NCBI GenBank assembly: GCA_951812325.1
Contig: OX638294.1
Location: forward strand, 1,404,859 to 1,468,858
DNA from: an uncultured Thermoanaerobaculia bacterium
Lineage (GTDB): Bacteria; Acidobacteriota; Thermoanaerobaculia; Multivoradales; Multivoraceae
Direction of reading: 5' to 3'
Length of the DNA: 64,000 nt
The translations under genes and the position numbers were made by a program. Below, in pieces: positions 37,501 to 45,357 of the stretch. The stretch's first letter is position 1, and each line of letters begins with the position of its first letter. The notes beneath the pieces are model-generated. The model worked only from the letters and a program-made list of their open reading frames with translations. It was not told the DNA's origin and did not search any database.

Positions 37501-39231
37501 ATGTCCGAAGTTCAACCGAAACGTGAGGGGGGCAGCCCCGGCGTGAGCCGACCGTTCCTGCGGTGGATGCTGATCGGCCTGTGCGGCATCGCTCTCGCCA
37601 CGGCGCCGATTGCCGCCCGGTCGATCGTCCTGGACGCGATGAAGGCGGAACTCGATCGTTCGATGGAGTTGCTCGGGGAACAGGAGGAGCCACCGTACTT
37701 CCTGAGCTACGAGATCACGGAGATGCACGGGGTCAGGGTCAGCAGTCAATTCGGCGCCCTGTCCTCGAGCAACGAGAGTCGCCAGCGCCTCCTCGACCTG
37801 GACCTCCGGGTAGGCGACTACAGCCTCGACAACACCCGGCCGATTCGAGACGACCTCTTTTCGTCCGTCTTCCGGGGCTTCGGTCCCGTTTCGATTCCCG
37901 TCGACGACGACCCCGACGCGATCCGGAGCATTCTCTGGGCCGAGACGGACAAGAACTACAAGAGCGCTTTGGAGCAACTCACCCAGGTCAGGACCAACGT
38001 GCAAGTGAAGGTCGAGACCGAAGATCAGTCCGACGACTTCTCGCGCGAGGTCGCATCCAGCGCCAGCGACGAACCCCGGCCGATCAAGGTGGAGCGCACC
38101 GACTGGGAGCAGAAGGTCCGGCGTTACTCGGCGCCTTTCGCTGAACACGGCGAGTTCCTGGAAGGCTCGGCCTCGTTGCGCGCCGGGACGGAAACCCGCT
38201 GGTTCGTGAGCAGCGACGGTTCAAGGATCCAGACCTCCGAAACCAGGTACCGGCTCTTCATCGCGGCCGCCACGAAGGCGGACGACGGCATGGAACTGCC
38301 GCTCCACAAGAGCTACGACTCCTTCACTCAAGATGGGCTTCCGGACGACGAGACCGTGGAGCGCGACGTCCGGAGGATGATCGAGATCCTGCTGGCGCTG
38401 CGCGAGGCGCCCCTCGTGGAGCCCTACACCGGCCCGGCCATTCTCTCCGGCAGGGCGAGCGGCGTGTTCTTCCACGAAGTCCTGGGCCACCGCCTCGAGG
38501 GACACCGCCTGAAGGAAGTCGACGACAGCCACACCTTCCGGGAACAGTTGAACCAGAGAGTCCTGCCGGAGACGTTCTCGGTCCATTTCGATCCGACAGT
38601 CCGAACCTGGGGCCCCTCCGATCTGGTCGGCAGCTACCGCTACGACAACCAGGGCGTGGCGGCTCGGCGCGTGACCGCGATCGACAAGGGGATCCTCAAG
38701 AGCTACCTCATGTCCCGCACTCCGGTCGAGGGGTTCCCGAAATCGAACGGCCACGGTCGCAAGCAGGCCGGACTCAAGCCGGTGGCAAGGCAGTCCAACC
38801 TGATCGTCGAAGTATCCGATCCCCTGACGACAGAGGAACTCGACGCCCGCTTCTTCGAGGCCATCGAGGCCGCCGGCAAATCGTTCGGACTCCGCATCGA
38901 GGAGATCGAGGGTGGTTTCACCTTCACCGGACGCGCCATTCCGAACTCGTTCAACGTCTCGCCGCTTCTCGTCTACCGCGTCTACCCCGACGGCCGGCAA
39001 GAACTGGTCCGGGGCGTGGACCTGATCGGCACGCCGCTGGTGACCTTCAGCCGCGTCGTCGCGGCGGACGACCGGATCGGGGTCTTCAACGGCTTCTGCG
39101 GCGCCGAGTCGGGCAGCGTGCCGGTTTCGGCCGCGGCGCCCTCGATTCTCGTGTCCCAGATCGAGGTACAGAAGAAGCCGAGGTCCCAGGATCGACCGCC
39201 CCTGCTCCCGGCGCCCGCAGGAGACCTCTGA
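37501..39231 (+). CDS. exported TldD-like metallopeptidase
   Basis: 576 residues of the TldD/PmbA family. The catalytic zinc motif HEVLGH sits in GVFFHEVLGHRLEGHRLK (about residues 322-339). Unlike cytosolic E. coli TldD it has an N-terminal membrane/signal segment (WMLIGLCGIALATAPIA), so it likely acts outside the cytoplasm. GGGGAGG precedes the ATG at 37501. The adjacent gene encodes its probable TldE-type partner; in E. coli TldD-TldE is a heterodimeric protease that degrades unfolded or modified peptides. Confidence 0.85.
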   Translation: MSEVQPKREGGSPGVSRPFLRWMLIGLCGIALATAPIAARSIVLDAMKAELDRSMELLGEQEEPPYFLSYEITEMHGVRVSSQFGALSSSNESRQRLLDLDLRVGDYSLDNTRPIRDDLFSSVFRGFGPVSIPVDDDPDAIRSILWAETDKNYKSALEQLTQVRTNVQVKVETEDQSDDFSREVASSASDEPRPIKVERTDWEQKVRRYSAPFAEHGEFLEGSASLRAGTETRWFVSSDGSRIQTSETRYRLFIAAATKADDGMELPLHKSYDSFTQDGLPDDETVERDVRRMIEILLALREAPLVEPYTGPAILSGRASGVFFHEVLGHRLEGHRLKEVDDSHTFREQLNQRVLPETFSVHFDPTVRTWGPSDLVGSYRYDNQGVAARRVTAIDKGILKSYLMSRTPVEGFPKSNGHGRKQAGLKPVARQSNLIVEVSDPLTTEELDARFFEAIEAAGKSFGLRIEEIEGGFTFTGRAIPNSFNVSPLLVYRVYPDGRQELVRGVDLIGTPLVTFSRVVAADDRIGVFNGFCGAESGSVPVSAAAPSILVSQIEVQKKPRSQDRPPLLPAPAGDL

Positions 39232-39233
39232 TC

Positions 39234-41024
39234 ATGGACGGCTCGACGATGAATCGCGAAACAACCCTGTTCAAGCGATCCCTGCTGCCCGCGTTGGCGT
39301 TCGTGCTGCTCGCCCCTCTCTCGGGCGCCGGCGCACAGGAGGATCCCGAACTCAACGTGCTGATGCAGGCCCTGCGCGACGAACTGGCGCGCAGCACGGA
39401 GGAGCTCGAGATGGAAGGGCTGGAACGGCCCTACTTCATCGCCTACACGGTGCGCGAAACGGAACGGATCGAGGCAAGCGCCAGCTTCGGGGCTCTGCTG
39501 TCCAACACGGAGGACAAGAGCCGGCGCCTCGCCGTGGAGGTGCGCGTCGGCGACCCGACGTTCGACAACACGAACTTCAGCAGCATGTCGTTCTTCGCGA
39601 GCAGCTTCGGTCCCGGCGGCGCCCTGCCCCAGGAGGACGACTACCGGGAGATCCGGCGGCAGATCTGGCTCTCGACCGACGCCGCCTACAAGTCCGCGTT
39701 GGAAACGCTGGCGGAGAGGCGCGCCGCCCTGCAGAACGAGACGCGCGCTGAGGACATCGCCGACTTCACGCCTGAGGAGCCCTTTTCCTTCTACAGCGAC
39801 GCGGGACCGGACCTCCCGCCGCGGTCCGCACTCGCCGACCTGGTCCGCGGCCTGTCCGGGCAGTTCAGGAACATGCCCGACATCTTCGAGTCGAAAGTCG
39901 TCGCCACCGTCCGCCATCGGCGTACGTACTACCTGAACAGCGAAGGTTCCGCGTTCATCCGTTCCGATCCGATCGCCTCGGTCGTCATCGAAGCGCATAC
40001 CCAGGCCCCTGACGGCGCCGAGCTGGACGATTCCGTCGCGACATACGGCAGCTCCTGGGCCGAGGTCGATGACCGGCCGGCACTCGAAGCCCGCGTCGAG
40101 GCCATCGGCGGCAGCCTGGCGGCCCGAAGGTCCGCGCCGCCGCTCGACCGCTACAACGGGCCCGTGCTCTTCGAAGGCCAGGCGGCGGCCGAACTGTTCG
40201 CCCAGGCGTTCATGCCAAAGCTGCTCGGAACCAGGGTCCCGGATGCCGCACCACAGTTCGCGAGGATGCTGCCACAGGAGCGAAACCCGTTTCTCGATCG
40301 GATCGGGGCGAGGGTCCTGCCGAGATCCCTGTCGGTTCAGGACGACCCGACGCTCGACGCGGACGGTTTCCTGGGGGGCTATCCCGTCGACGACGACGCC
40401 GTCGAAGCCGGGCCGACGGTTCTCATCGAGAACGGGATCCTGCGAACGCTCCTGACCACGCGGAATCCGGTCCCGGGCATCGACAGGAGCACCGGGAATC
40501 GCCGCGGCGAGGGTCCGCTGCCAAGCAACGTGCTGCTCACCTCCAGCCAGCCGATGACCCGCGACGAGCTCAGGGCAGAGTTCATCCAACTCATCGAAGA
40601 GCGGGGCGCCGGCTACGGCATCGTCGTGCGCCGCATGGCCGGGCGGAACGAGGGAGACCTGGTGTCCGTGCTCTCCTTCATCAGGTCGGGCCCCGGGGCG
40701 GCGCCCACCGTCGGCAGCCTGATCGGTGTCTTCAGGGTACTCCCGGACGGAACGGAGGAACTGATCCCCAAGGCGGAACTGGCCGGCGTCGGCGAAGCTG
40801 CTTTCAGGGACATCGTCGAAGTGTCGGACAAGGCGACGCTGTACAGCCTGCCTCAGTCATCCGGAAGCGGGAGTCTGCCGTCGTTCGTGCGCGCCGCACT
40901 CTCGATGAACAGCATCGTGTCCGTGTCGGTACCCGATTTCCTGTTCGAGGAACTGAGCCTGCGCAAGCCGTCCGGGAACGCACCCCACCTGCCTGTGGCG
41001 AGGCACCCGTACTTCGACGAATAG
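39234..41024 (+). CDS. exported TldE/PmbA-like partner protein
   Basis: 596 residues with a signal peptide (LLPALAFVLLAPLSGAGAQ). Its plan follows the TldD-like neighbour: ALRDELARSTEEL at the N-terminus (compare AMKAELDRSMELL in the neighbour), SAPPLDRYNGPVLFEGQAA where TldD has the HExxxH region, but no zinc motif. It therefore fits the non-catalytic TldE subunit. It starts two bases after the tldD-like stop; the second ATG at 39249 is an alternative start. Confidence 0.8.
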   Translation: MDGSTMNRETTLFKRSLLPALAFVLLAPLSGAGAQEDPELNVLMQALRDELARSTEELEMEGLERPYFIAYTVRETERIEASASFGALLSNTEDKSRRLAVEVRVGDPTFDNTNFSSMSFFASSFGPGGALPQEDDYREIRRQIWLSTDAAYKSALETLAERRAALQNETRAEDIADFTPEEPFSFYSDAGPDLPPRSALADLVRGLSGQFRNMPDIFESKVVATVRHRRTYYLNSEGSAFIRSDPIASVVIEAHTQAPDGAELDDSVATYGSSWAEVDDRPALEARVEAIGGSLAARRSAPPLDRYNGPVLFEGQAAAELFAQAFMPKLLGTRVPDAAPQFARMLPQERNPFLDRIGARVLPRSLSVQDDPTLDADGFLGGYPVDDDAVEAGPTVLIENGILRTLLTTRNPVPGIDRSTGNRRGEGPLPSNVLLTSSQPMTRDELRAEFIQLIEERGAGYGIVVRRMAGRNEGDLVSVLSFIRSGPGAAPTVGSLIGVFRVLPDGTEELIPKAELAGVGEAAFRDIVEVSDKATLYSLPQSSGSGSLPSFVRAALSMNSIVSVSVPDFLFEELSLRKPSGNAPHLPVARHPYFDE

Positions 41025-41079
41025 CCGCCTTCGACGGCGGCGCCCATCTGTCGGCCCTGCGCTCCGCGTTGACGAGGAC

Positions 41080-41535
41080 TCAGCGATCAAGGCCCCAAAG
41101 GGCCGCCGTCGCGAACTCGAGGCTGTTCCCGTCCGGGTCGCGGAAGTAGATGGACCGGCCCCGGCTGCCGCCCCACTCGACCTCCTGCTCGATCTCGATC
41201 CCGTGGCTCTCGAGGTGAGCCCGCCAGATATCGATCTCGCGGGCCTCCACTTTGAACGCGAGATGCCCGGGACCGTGGGCGCCATGGGCGCCGAGGCCCC
41301 TCGGAGCGGGGTCCGGGTCGGCCGTAGCCTCCGGGTTGAAGAGGAGGACCATCTGGCTGCCGCAACGGAAGAAGACGTGTCTCCCCTCAAGCCTGGAATG
41401 GAGGGTGAGCCCCAGAACCGAGGCGTAGAAGAGCTCCGCCGCATCGAGATCCGTGACGTAGAGCGACGCCTCAAGCACCTGACGCAGCTTCTCCGGACCA
41501 CGCCCCTCCCGCTCCGCTGCGACCGCGTCGTGCAT
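41080..41535 (-). CDS. VOC (glyoxalase-fold) protein
   Basis: 151 residues from ATG 41535. One complete vicinal-oxygen-chelate module pair: LEASLYVTDLDAAELFYASV, FFRCGSQMVLLFNPEA, GPGHLAFKVEA and YFRDPDGNSLEFA give the beta-alpha-beta-beta-beta units and the candidate His/Glu metal ligands. The frame stays open into an upstream CoA-transferase fragment, which I exclude from the gene. The substrate is unknown; a dioxygenase, isomerase or resistance role is possible. Its 5' half is duplicated at 45198-45356. Confidence 0.85.
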   Translation of the reverse strand: MHDAVAAEREGRGPEKLRQVLEASLYVTDLDAAELFYASVLGLTLHSRLEGRHVFFRCGSQMVLLFNPEATADPDPAPRGLGAHGAHGPGHLAFKVEAREIDIWRAHLESHGIEIEQEVEWGGSRGRSIYFRDPDGNSLEFATAALWGLDR

Positions 41536-41588
41536 TGCCAGCGCACAGCGTATCCCGCGGAATCCGGACGCGTCCGCGGCAGGTCCAG

Positions 41589-41719
41589 GCGGCCCCGGCG
41601 CGGCACTCTCGATCACGACGTCGACGCCGCCGCGCTCGACCAGTTCCTGAATCTGCGTCCGGCCCGCATCTGCGCTCGGCCACAAGAGCGCGGCGCGCCT
41701 GCCGACGTTCACGTACGCG
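41589..41719 (-). pseudogene. fragment of a CaiB/BaiF CoA-transferase gene
   Basis: 131 bp about 96 percent identical (five differences) to 47526-47656 of the intact CoA-transferase gene, encoding AYVNVGRRAALL ... VVIESAAPGP. It is joined directly to the leader of the VOC gene. Confidence 0.9.
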
Positions 41720-41734
41720 CGTGGCGCCCTGGAT

Positions 41735-42367
41735 TCATCGAGACATGATGTCCGCGCAAGCAGTTCTGGCCGCAAGCGCGGGCGCGCTCCTGCGGAGGTT
41801 CCTGCCTAGCCTGCGGCTCTCGTGGCAGAGCGAGCCTAGAGTACCGGTAACCGCCTGCTCGAGTTCCTCGGGGAGCGGCGTCTTGAGATCCCAGTGAAGA
41901 CTCAGCGTTGCGTTGACGCCTTGGTACAGGAACCAAGCGTCGGGCCGAGCGCCCCGGCGGTATCTGTCACACCGGCGTTCATCGTCCAGGCGCTGGAACC
42001 TGTAGCCTGAGGTACACGACGGCAGGGTGATCCCAACCTCCGCTTCGGTCCACAGGCCGGAGAGGGCTTCACGTTGTTCCTGGTCAAGTCGTCGGCACGT
42101 GGTCACAGCCCCGTCCGTTTCCGTGTACTCAATTCCGCCAGCACCGTCGACGACCAATGAGATTGGGTGTGTATGGCTCTTGTGTGGCAGGTTCAAGCGC
42201 AACTCCAGAAGCGCCCCGTGCACTCGCCTTGCACTCTTGCCGAAGTTCGGCGAGAGGCACTCTGGGTCGACATAGTGGCACCCGGTAGCAAGGCAAGCAC
42301 CAATCACTGCTCCAGTCAAGGCCCATGCTCGGCAAGAGAACTTCCGTCGTGCCGAGGTACCGAGCAC
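41735..42367 (-). CDS. lipoprotein of the CHYVDP family, copy 1
   Basis: About 210 residues. Signal ALTGAVIGACLATGC, lipidated Cys followed by HYVDPECLSPNFGKSA. The mature part has paired cysteines (CRRL..., PSCTSGY, RRCDRY) and ends with SLCHESRRLGRNLRRSAP. Clear full-length paralogue of the gene at 61653-62315. No family known to me. The GTG at 42367 is the chosen start, with another at 42382. Lower GC than core genes. It sits between IS remnants; the island context suggests an accessory, possibly surface-exposed role. Confidence 0.72.
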   Translation of the reverse strand: MLGTSARRKFSCRAWALTGAVIGACLATGCHYVDPECLSPNFGKSARRVHGALLELRLNLPHKSHTHPISLVVDGAGGIEYTETDGAVTTCRRLDQEQREALSGLWTEAEVGITLPSCTSGYRFQRLDDERRCDRYRRGARPDAWFLYQGVNATLSLHWDLKTPLPEELEQAVTGTLGSLCHESRRLGRNLRRSAPALAARTACADIMSR

Positions 42368-42496
42368 TCGGCCTGAACCCACTCCACGAGCGCAGACCCA
42401 GGAGCCCGTAGGGCATAGGCCTGCTGGCGGTCTTGCAGGAGACGTGTGGTTTGATGGAGAATGGGTCGTGTTGGACGGCTTGGTTCGGGAGGGGCG

Positions 42497-42849
42497 ATGA
42501 GCAAGCAGTACCGGTGTTGGACTCAGGATCAGACATACCTTCTTCCTGTATCGATGCGGGATCTGCTTCCGGCGAGTCATCTGGCGTGGTTTGTTCTGGA
42601 TGTGGTGCAGGCTCTGGACATAGGCGAGATTGAGCGGCTGTTGGCTCTTGCCGAGTCGGCCGGGCGGACCAAGCAGGCCCGGGGATTCCGTCAATTCTCG
42701 TTTCGGGGCTTGGAAGCGGTATGCACCGAATGGACCTTGGTCCGCCTGTGCCACAACCTCCTCAAACTCTTCGGCCATCGCCTCCAGACTGCCCATGAGG
42801 CGGCACTCGACGGAACGCCCCCTGTGTCACGTACGTTGGCAGAGAGGGC
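42497..42849 (+). mobile_element. IS1182-family remnant with internally deleted transposase
   Basis: GGGAGGGGCG precedes ATG 42497. The frame encodes the IS1182 N-terminus (YLLPVSMRDLLPASHLAWFV) joined near residue 47 to the C-terminus (KQARGFRQFSFRGLEAVCTE, NLLKLFGHR), so the whole catalytic core is gone. The right end CTGTGTCACGTACGTTGGCA (42822-42849) touches the stop codon of the next gene and recurs at 61371-61398. Confidence 0.75.
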
Positions 42850-42850
42850 T

Positions 42851-43306
42851 TCAGTCAGGCGGCGAGGGAGTCGGACTCTTTATCGCGGGCGCTTTGGCCG
42901 GGCCGCGTTCACGGCTGCTAGAGAGCGGTTCCGAAGCGGTCGGGCCGCGTGCCTCCGTCTCTTCGAGTTTCTTCCTCAACCGCTGGAGATGGTATCGGCG
43001 ACGTGCAGCAATATTCCTGCTTGTCTCTGCGTGCACTTCCGCTTCCCAGCTCTTGGAGCGTCTGTGCAGTTCCAGCAATCGTTCATCATCAGCCGCATCT
43101 AACAGCTCCCACATTCTGGATCGCGCATCCAGCGCTTGAACCCCGGTGGCACACTGAACACCGTATAGTTCCACAAGCTCCACGTCGCTAGCGCGATCAA
43201 TCAAGTCTAGTAAATCGGAACGGGCGTCAATCGGATGGATCGGATCGCTCGGTGCTTGAGCAGCCGCAGAGACAGCTAGAACCACAACAAGAACTGTGAT
43301 CGTCAT
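42851..43306 (-). CDS. small secreted protein, third gene of the island operon
   Basis: 151 residues with an N-terminal signal (MTITVLVVVLAVSAAAQAP). The mature part is charged and helical, with LLDLIDRASDVELVELYGV followed by a degenerate repeat LLDAADDERLLELHRRS, then a basic tail ending in SPTPSPPD. No family recognised. The ATG overlaps the stop of the upstream gene. Its stop codon abuts the IS1182 remnant, so the original C-terminus may have been lost. Confidence 0.62.
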   Translation of the reverse strand: MTITVLVVVLAVSAAAQAPSDPIHPIDARSDLLDLIDRASDVELVELYGVQCATGVQALDARSRMWELLDAADDERLLELHRRSKSWEAEVHAETSRNIAARRRYHLQRLRKKLEETEARGPTASEPLSSSRERGPAKAPAIKSPTPSPPD

Positions 43307-43491
43307 TCGCTGCTACGAGGACTTAGCCAGAACAACCACGTAACGAAGCCGCATGTGACGGTGAGTGAAGCCAGCTCCATCCAACTCCGACCCGCGAAGT
43401 AGCTGCTGATAGCTGCTATGGCCGTCAGCCCCACAACCACCCCTCGGATAACCGGTGAAAGCTGCTCTTGCAACGCTTGCCGAAAACTCAT
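43303..43491 (-). CDS. small membrane protein, second gene of the island operon
   Basis: 62 residues: MSFRQALQEQLSPVIRG, then two hydrophobic segments (GVVVGLTAIAAISSYF and ELASLTVTCGFVTWLFWL). Both ends overlap neighbours by ATGA junctions, a strong sign of a real coupled gene. It could be a holin-like, anchor or immunity-type membrane protein; nothing decides between these. Confidence 0.62.
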   Translation of the reverse strand: MSFRQALQEQLSPVIRGVVVGLTAIAAISSYFAGRSWMELASLTVTCGFVTWLFWLSPRSSE

Positions 43492-44042
43492 ACTCCTGCT
43501 GCCCCACAGACATTATCCACGATCGTGGCGAGAGCGCCTATTCCGACTCCGGTAGAGATCGTGCGGAATCCGGCCCGTGCTGCCACTTTCCTTAGGAAGT
43601 CTAATGCTCCACGTCTCCAAGCCTCTATGGAGATTCCAACTATCAAGACCTCGCCGCCGGTAACCGTCGCCCACGAAATGTACCCGGCGAGGGCACAGGC
43701 CTCGGCTACGGCTTCGGCGTAGTCTTCCTTCGTCCACGGCGTGCTCCGTTTTGTACTGTCGTGAGGCCCCCAAGTGCAATCCATCAGACAGTCTGGTATG
43801 TGGCTCCGATTCCTGTTGTTGTGCTCGGCTATCAACCGTCCCAGGTTGTCCATCTGCTGTTGGAGGAACTCGGCGTCCCAATACGGGGCGGTCACGCAAG
43901 CGGAATAGGGGCAACTGTCGTCGTCGTTGTCCCCATCGGTCGGCCCTCCCCCCTGCGCTATCGCTGGCAGCGCGAGCAGCACCAACCCACCGAGAACCAG
44001 CACGCTCAGCAGCGCACCACGGAGCCAACTGTCTTTCCTCAT
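43488..44042 (-). CDS. secreted cysteine-containing protein, first gene of the island operon
   Basis: 184 residues, signal peptide with GALLSVLVLGGLVLLALPAIAQ. The mature N-part has cysteines in DDDSCPYSACVTAPYW and IPDCLMDCTWGPHD; the C-part (ACALAGYISWATVTGGEVL ... TGVGIGALATIVDNVCG) is hydrophobic and could insert in membranes. No family recognised. Its ribosome site AGGAGGTCCTCC-ATG is the last of six tandem copies. Lower GC than the core genome, consistent with transfer. Confidence 0.68.
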   Translation of the reverse strand: MRKDSWLRGALLSVLVLGGLVLLALPAIAQGGGPTDGDNDDDSCPYSACVTAPYWDAEFLQQQMDNLGRLIAEHNNRNRSHIPDCLMDCTWGPHDSTKRSTPWTKEDYAEAVAEACALAGYISWATVTGGEVLIVGISIEAWRRGALDFLRKVAARAGFRTISTGVGIGALATIVDNVCGAAGV

Positions 44043-44144
44043 GGAGGACCTCCTGTTGTGGAGGACCTCCTGTTGTGGAGGACCTCCTGTTGTGGAGGAC
44101 CTCCTGTTGTGGAGGACCTCCTGTTGTGGAGGACCTCCTGTTGT
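44043..44144 (-). repeat. six 17-bp tandem repeats, each with a Shine-Dalgarno core
   Basis: Six exact copies of a 17-bp unit, read on the minus strand as ACAACAGGAGGTCCTCC. Each contains AGGAGGT, and GGAGG-T-CCTCC can fold as a small hairpin. The last copy is the ribosome binding site of the secreted-protein gene whose ATG is at 44042. Confidence 0.95.
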
Positions 44145-44158
44145 GTGGGGCGAAGGCT

Positions 44159-44184
44159 ATCATACGGTCCAGACGTCCTGTCAA
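44159..44184 (-). promoter_or_regulatory. hybrid promoter at an ISAs1 end
   Basis: On the minus strand TTGACA (44184-44179) is followed by TATGAT (44164-44159) with a short 14-bp spacer. The TTGACA belongs to the conserved ISAs1 end; the -10 lies in flanking DNA. It points into the 44042 operon. The spacing is below the optimum. Confidence 0.45.
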
Positions 44185-45197
44185 CCCCCAGTCTGTCCCC
44201 TGTCAGGACCATTTCAAAGTCATCTTGAAGGCAGGGTTGAGCTGGTTGGCAGTACTTTGGTTGCTGGGGAGTGGAGTCGTCCGAGCACTTCCGGGGAAAC
44301 CTCACGACGGGCCACCGGCGGGATTGTCGGCCTTCCCGGTCGGCCGACAGCACGCGGTGGAACGAGGCTGTCGAAGGCGCGACGGAACGCTCCCTGCTCG
44401 GGCGCCAGAACGCCCGCATCGCCGCCAACTGCGCCTGGGTCAGACGAGAAGCGAACTCCCCGGTCGCCACCACGCCGCACACCCCCTGGAGCTTTGCCGC
44501 CAGGGCGATCGCGAAGATGGTCGCCAACTGGTGACGGATGCCCCGCGCCTCGCGGTACTCCGGCACCCGCCGCAGAAACTCGTACAAGCTCTCGAGACGC
44601 GCCGCCTTCGGCGGCCGGGGACGCTTGACCGCGAATCCCCACTCCTCCTCGTCCTCGGGCGACGCCAAGGCCGCGCACGCCGAGGCGCACAACTCACGCA
44701 CCAGCACCGTCTTCGGCTTGCCGTGTTTCCTCCAACCGCCCCCCGGAACCCGCGCGTAGCCGCGCGTCTTGCCGATCTCCCGCCAATTGGCCGCCCGGTA
44801 ACACGTCCCCGCGAAAACGGCTCGGATCCACGAACGTCTCCGCCAGCAGCACCGGGTGGCCGGTCTGATCCTCCATGTCGCGCGACAGCCGACGTAGCGA
44901 CAAGCCCAGAACCCGAGATGCGAGATTCGGCGACCGGCAGCCCGCCAACACCAGAAAACCCGTGTTGTTGGCCGCCAACCGCAGACGACGAAACTGCTGC
45001 TCCCGAGTCCAGCCGATCCAACGGTCCCTCGCCTGGACCTTGAACGAACCCGCGTGCCAACCCAGCAACGCCACCCACCTGCCGTCAGCCGACTCCGCCA
45101 CCTGACGTACGCCGCCGCCCACCAGACCGCGGAATCCCAAGTAGTGGTGACGCGACATCAACATGTCCCAACGCGCCGACTCGGCGCGGTCCGTCAA
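44170..45197 (-). mobile_element. decayed ISAs1-type element with DUF4338-domain transposase
   Basis: Minus-strand transposase remnant. DUF4338 domain: SRHHYLGFRGLVGGGVRQV, ARDRWIGWTREQQFRRL, NLASRVLGLSLRRL, LLAETFVDPSRFRG. An extra base in a G run (C run at 44807-44810 on the plus strand) shifts the frame; after it GKPKTVLVRELCASACA and the ISAs1 N-terminal domain LYEFLRRVPEYREARGIRHQ continue to STASFHRVLSA near 44350. The DDE catalytic domain is absent, and the element end (about 44170-44300) follows at once. The 5' side is cut at 45197, where a VOC gene fragment begins. Confidence 0.82.
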
Positions 45198-45356
45198 CCG
45201 CCGCATCGAGATCCGTGACGTAGAGCGACGCCTCAAGCACCTGACGCAGCTTCTCCGGACCACGCCCCTCCCGCTCCGCTGCGACCGCGTCGTGCATTGC
45301 CAGCGCACAGCGTATCCCGCGGAATCCGGACGCGTCCGCGGCAGGTCCAGGCGGCC
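45198..45356 (-). pseudogene. 5' fragment of the VOC gene (duplicate)
   Basis: 159 bp identical to 41436-41594, including the VOC start codon and first 30 or so codons (MHDAVAAEREGRG ... LYVTDLDAA). It is truncated at 45198 by the ISAs1 remnant and lies directly downstream of the intact CoA-transferase gene. Confidence 0.92.
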
Positions 45357-45357
45357 A

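Noticed and set aside
42461..43102. Intact plus-strand gene of 213 residues
   Set aside because: Only the first half is transposase sequence; the rest is antisense to the 42851-43306 gene and reads past the IS end.
44043..44144. CRISPR array
   Set aside because: The six 17-bp units are contiguous without spacers; no cas genes are present.
44694..45197. Druantia defence system (DruA)
   Set aside because: The DUF4338 domain here continues, after a one-base shift, into an ISAs1 transposase, and no other Druantia genes are near.
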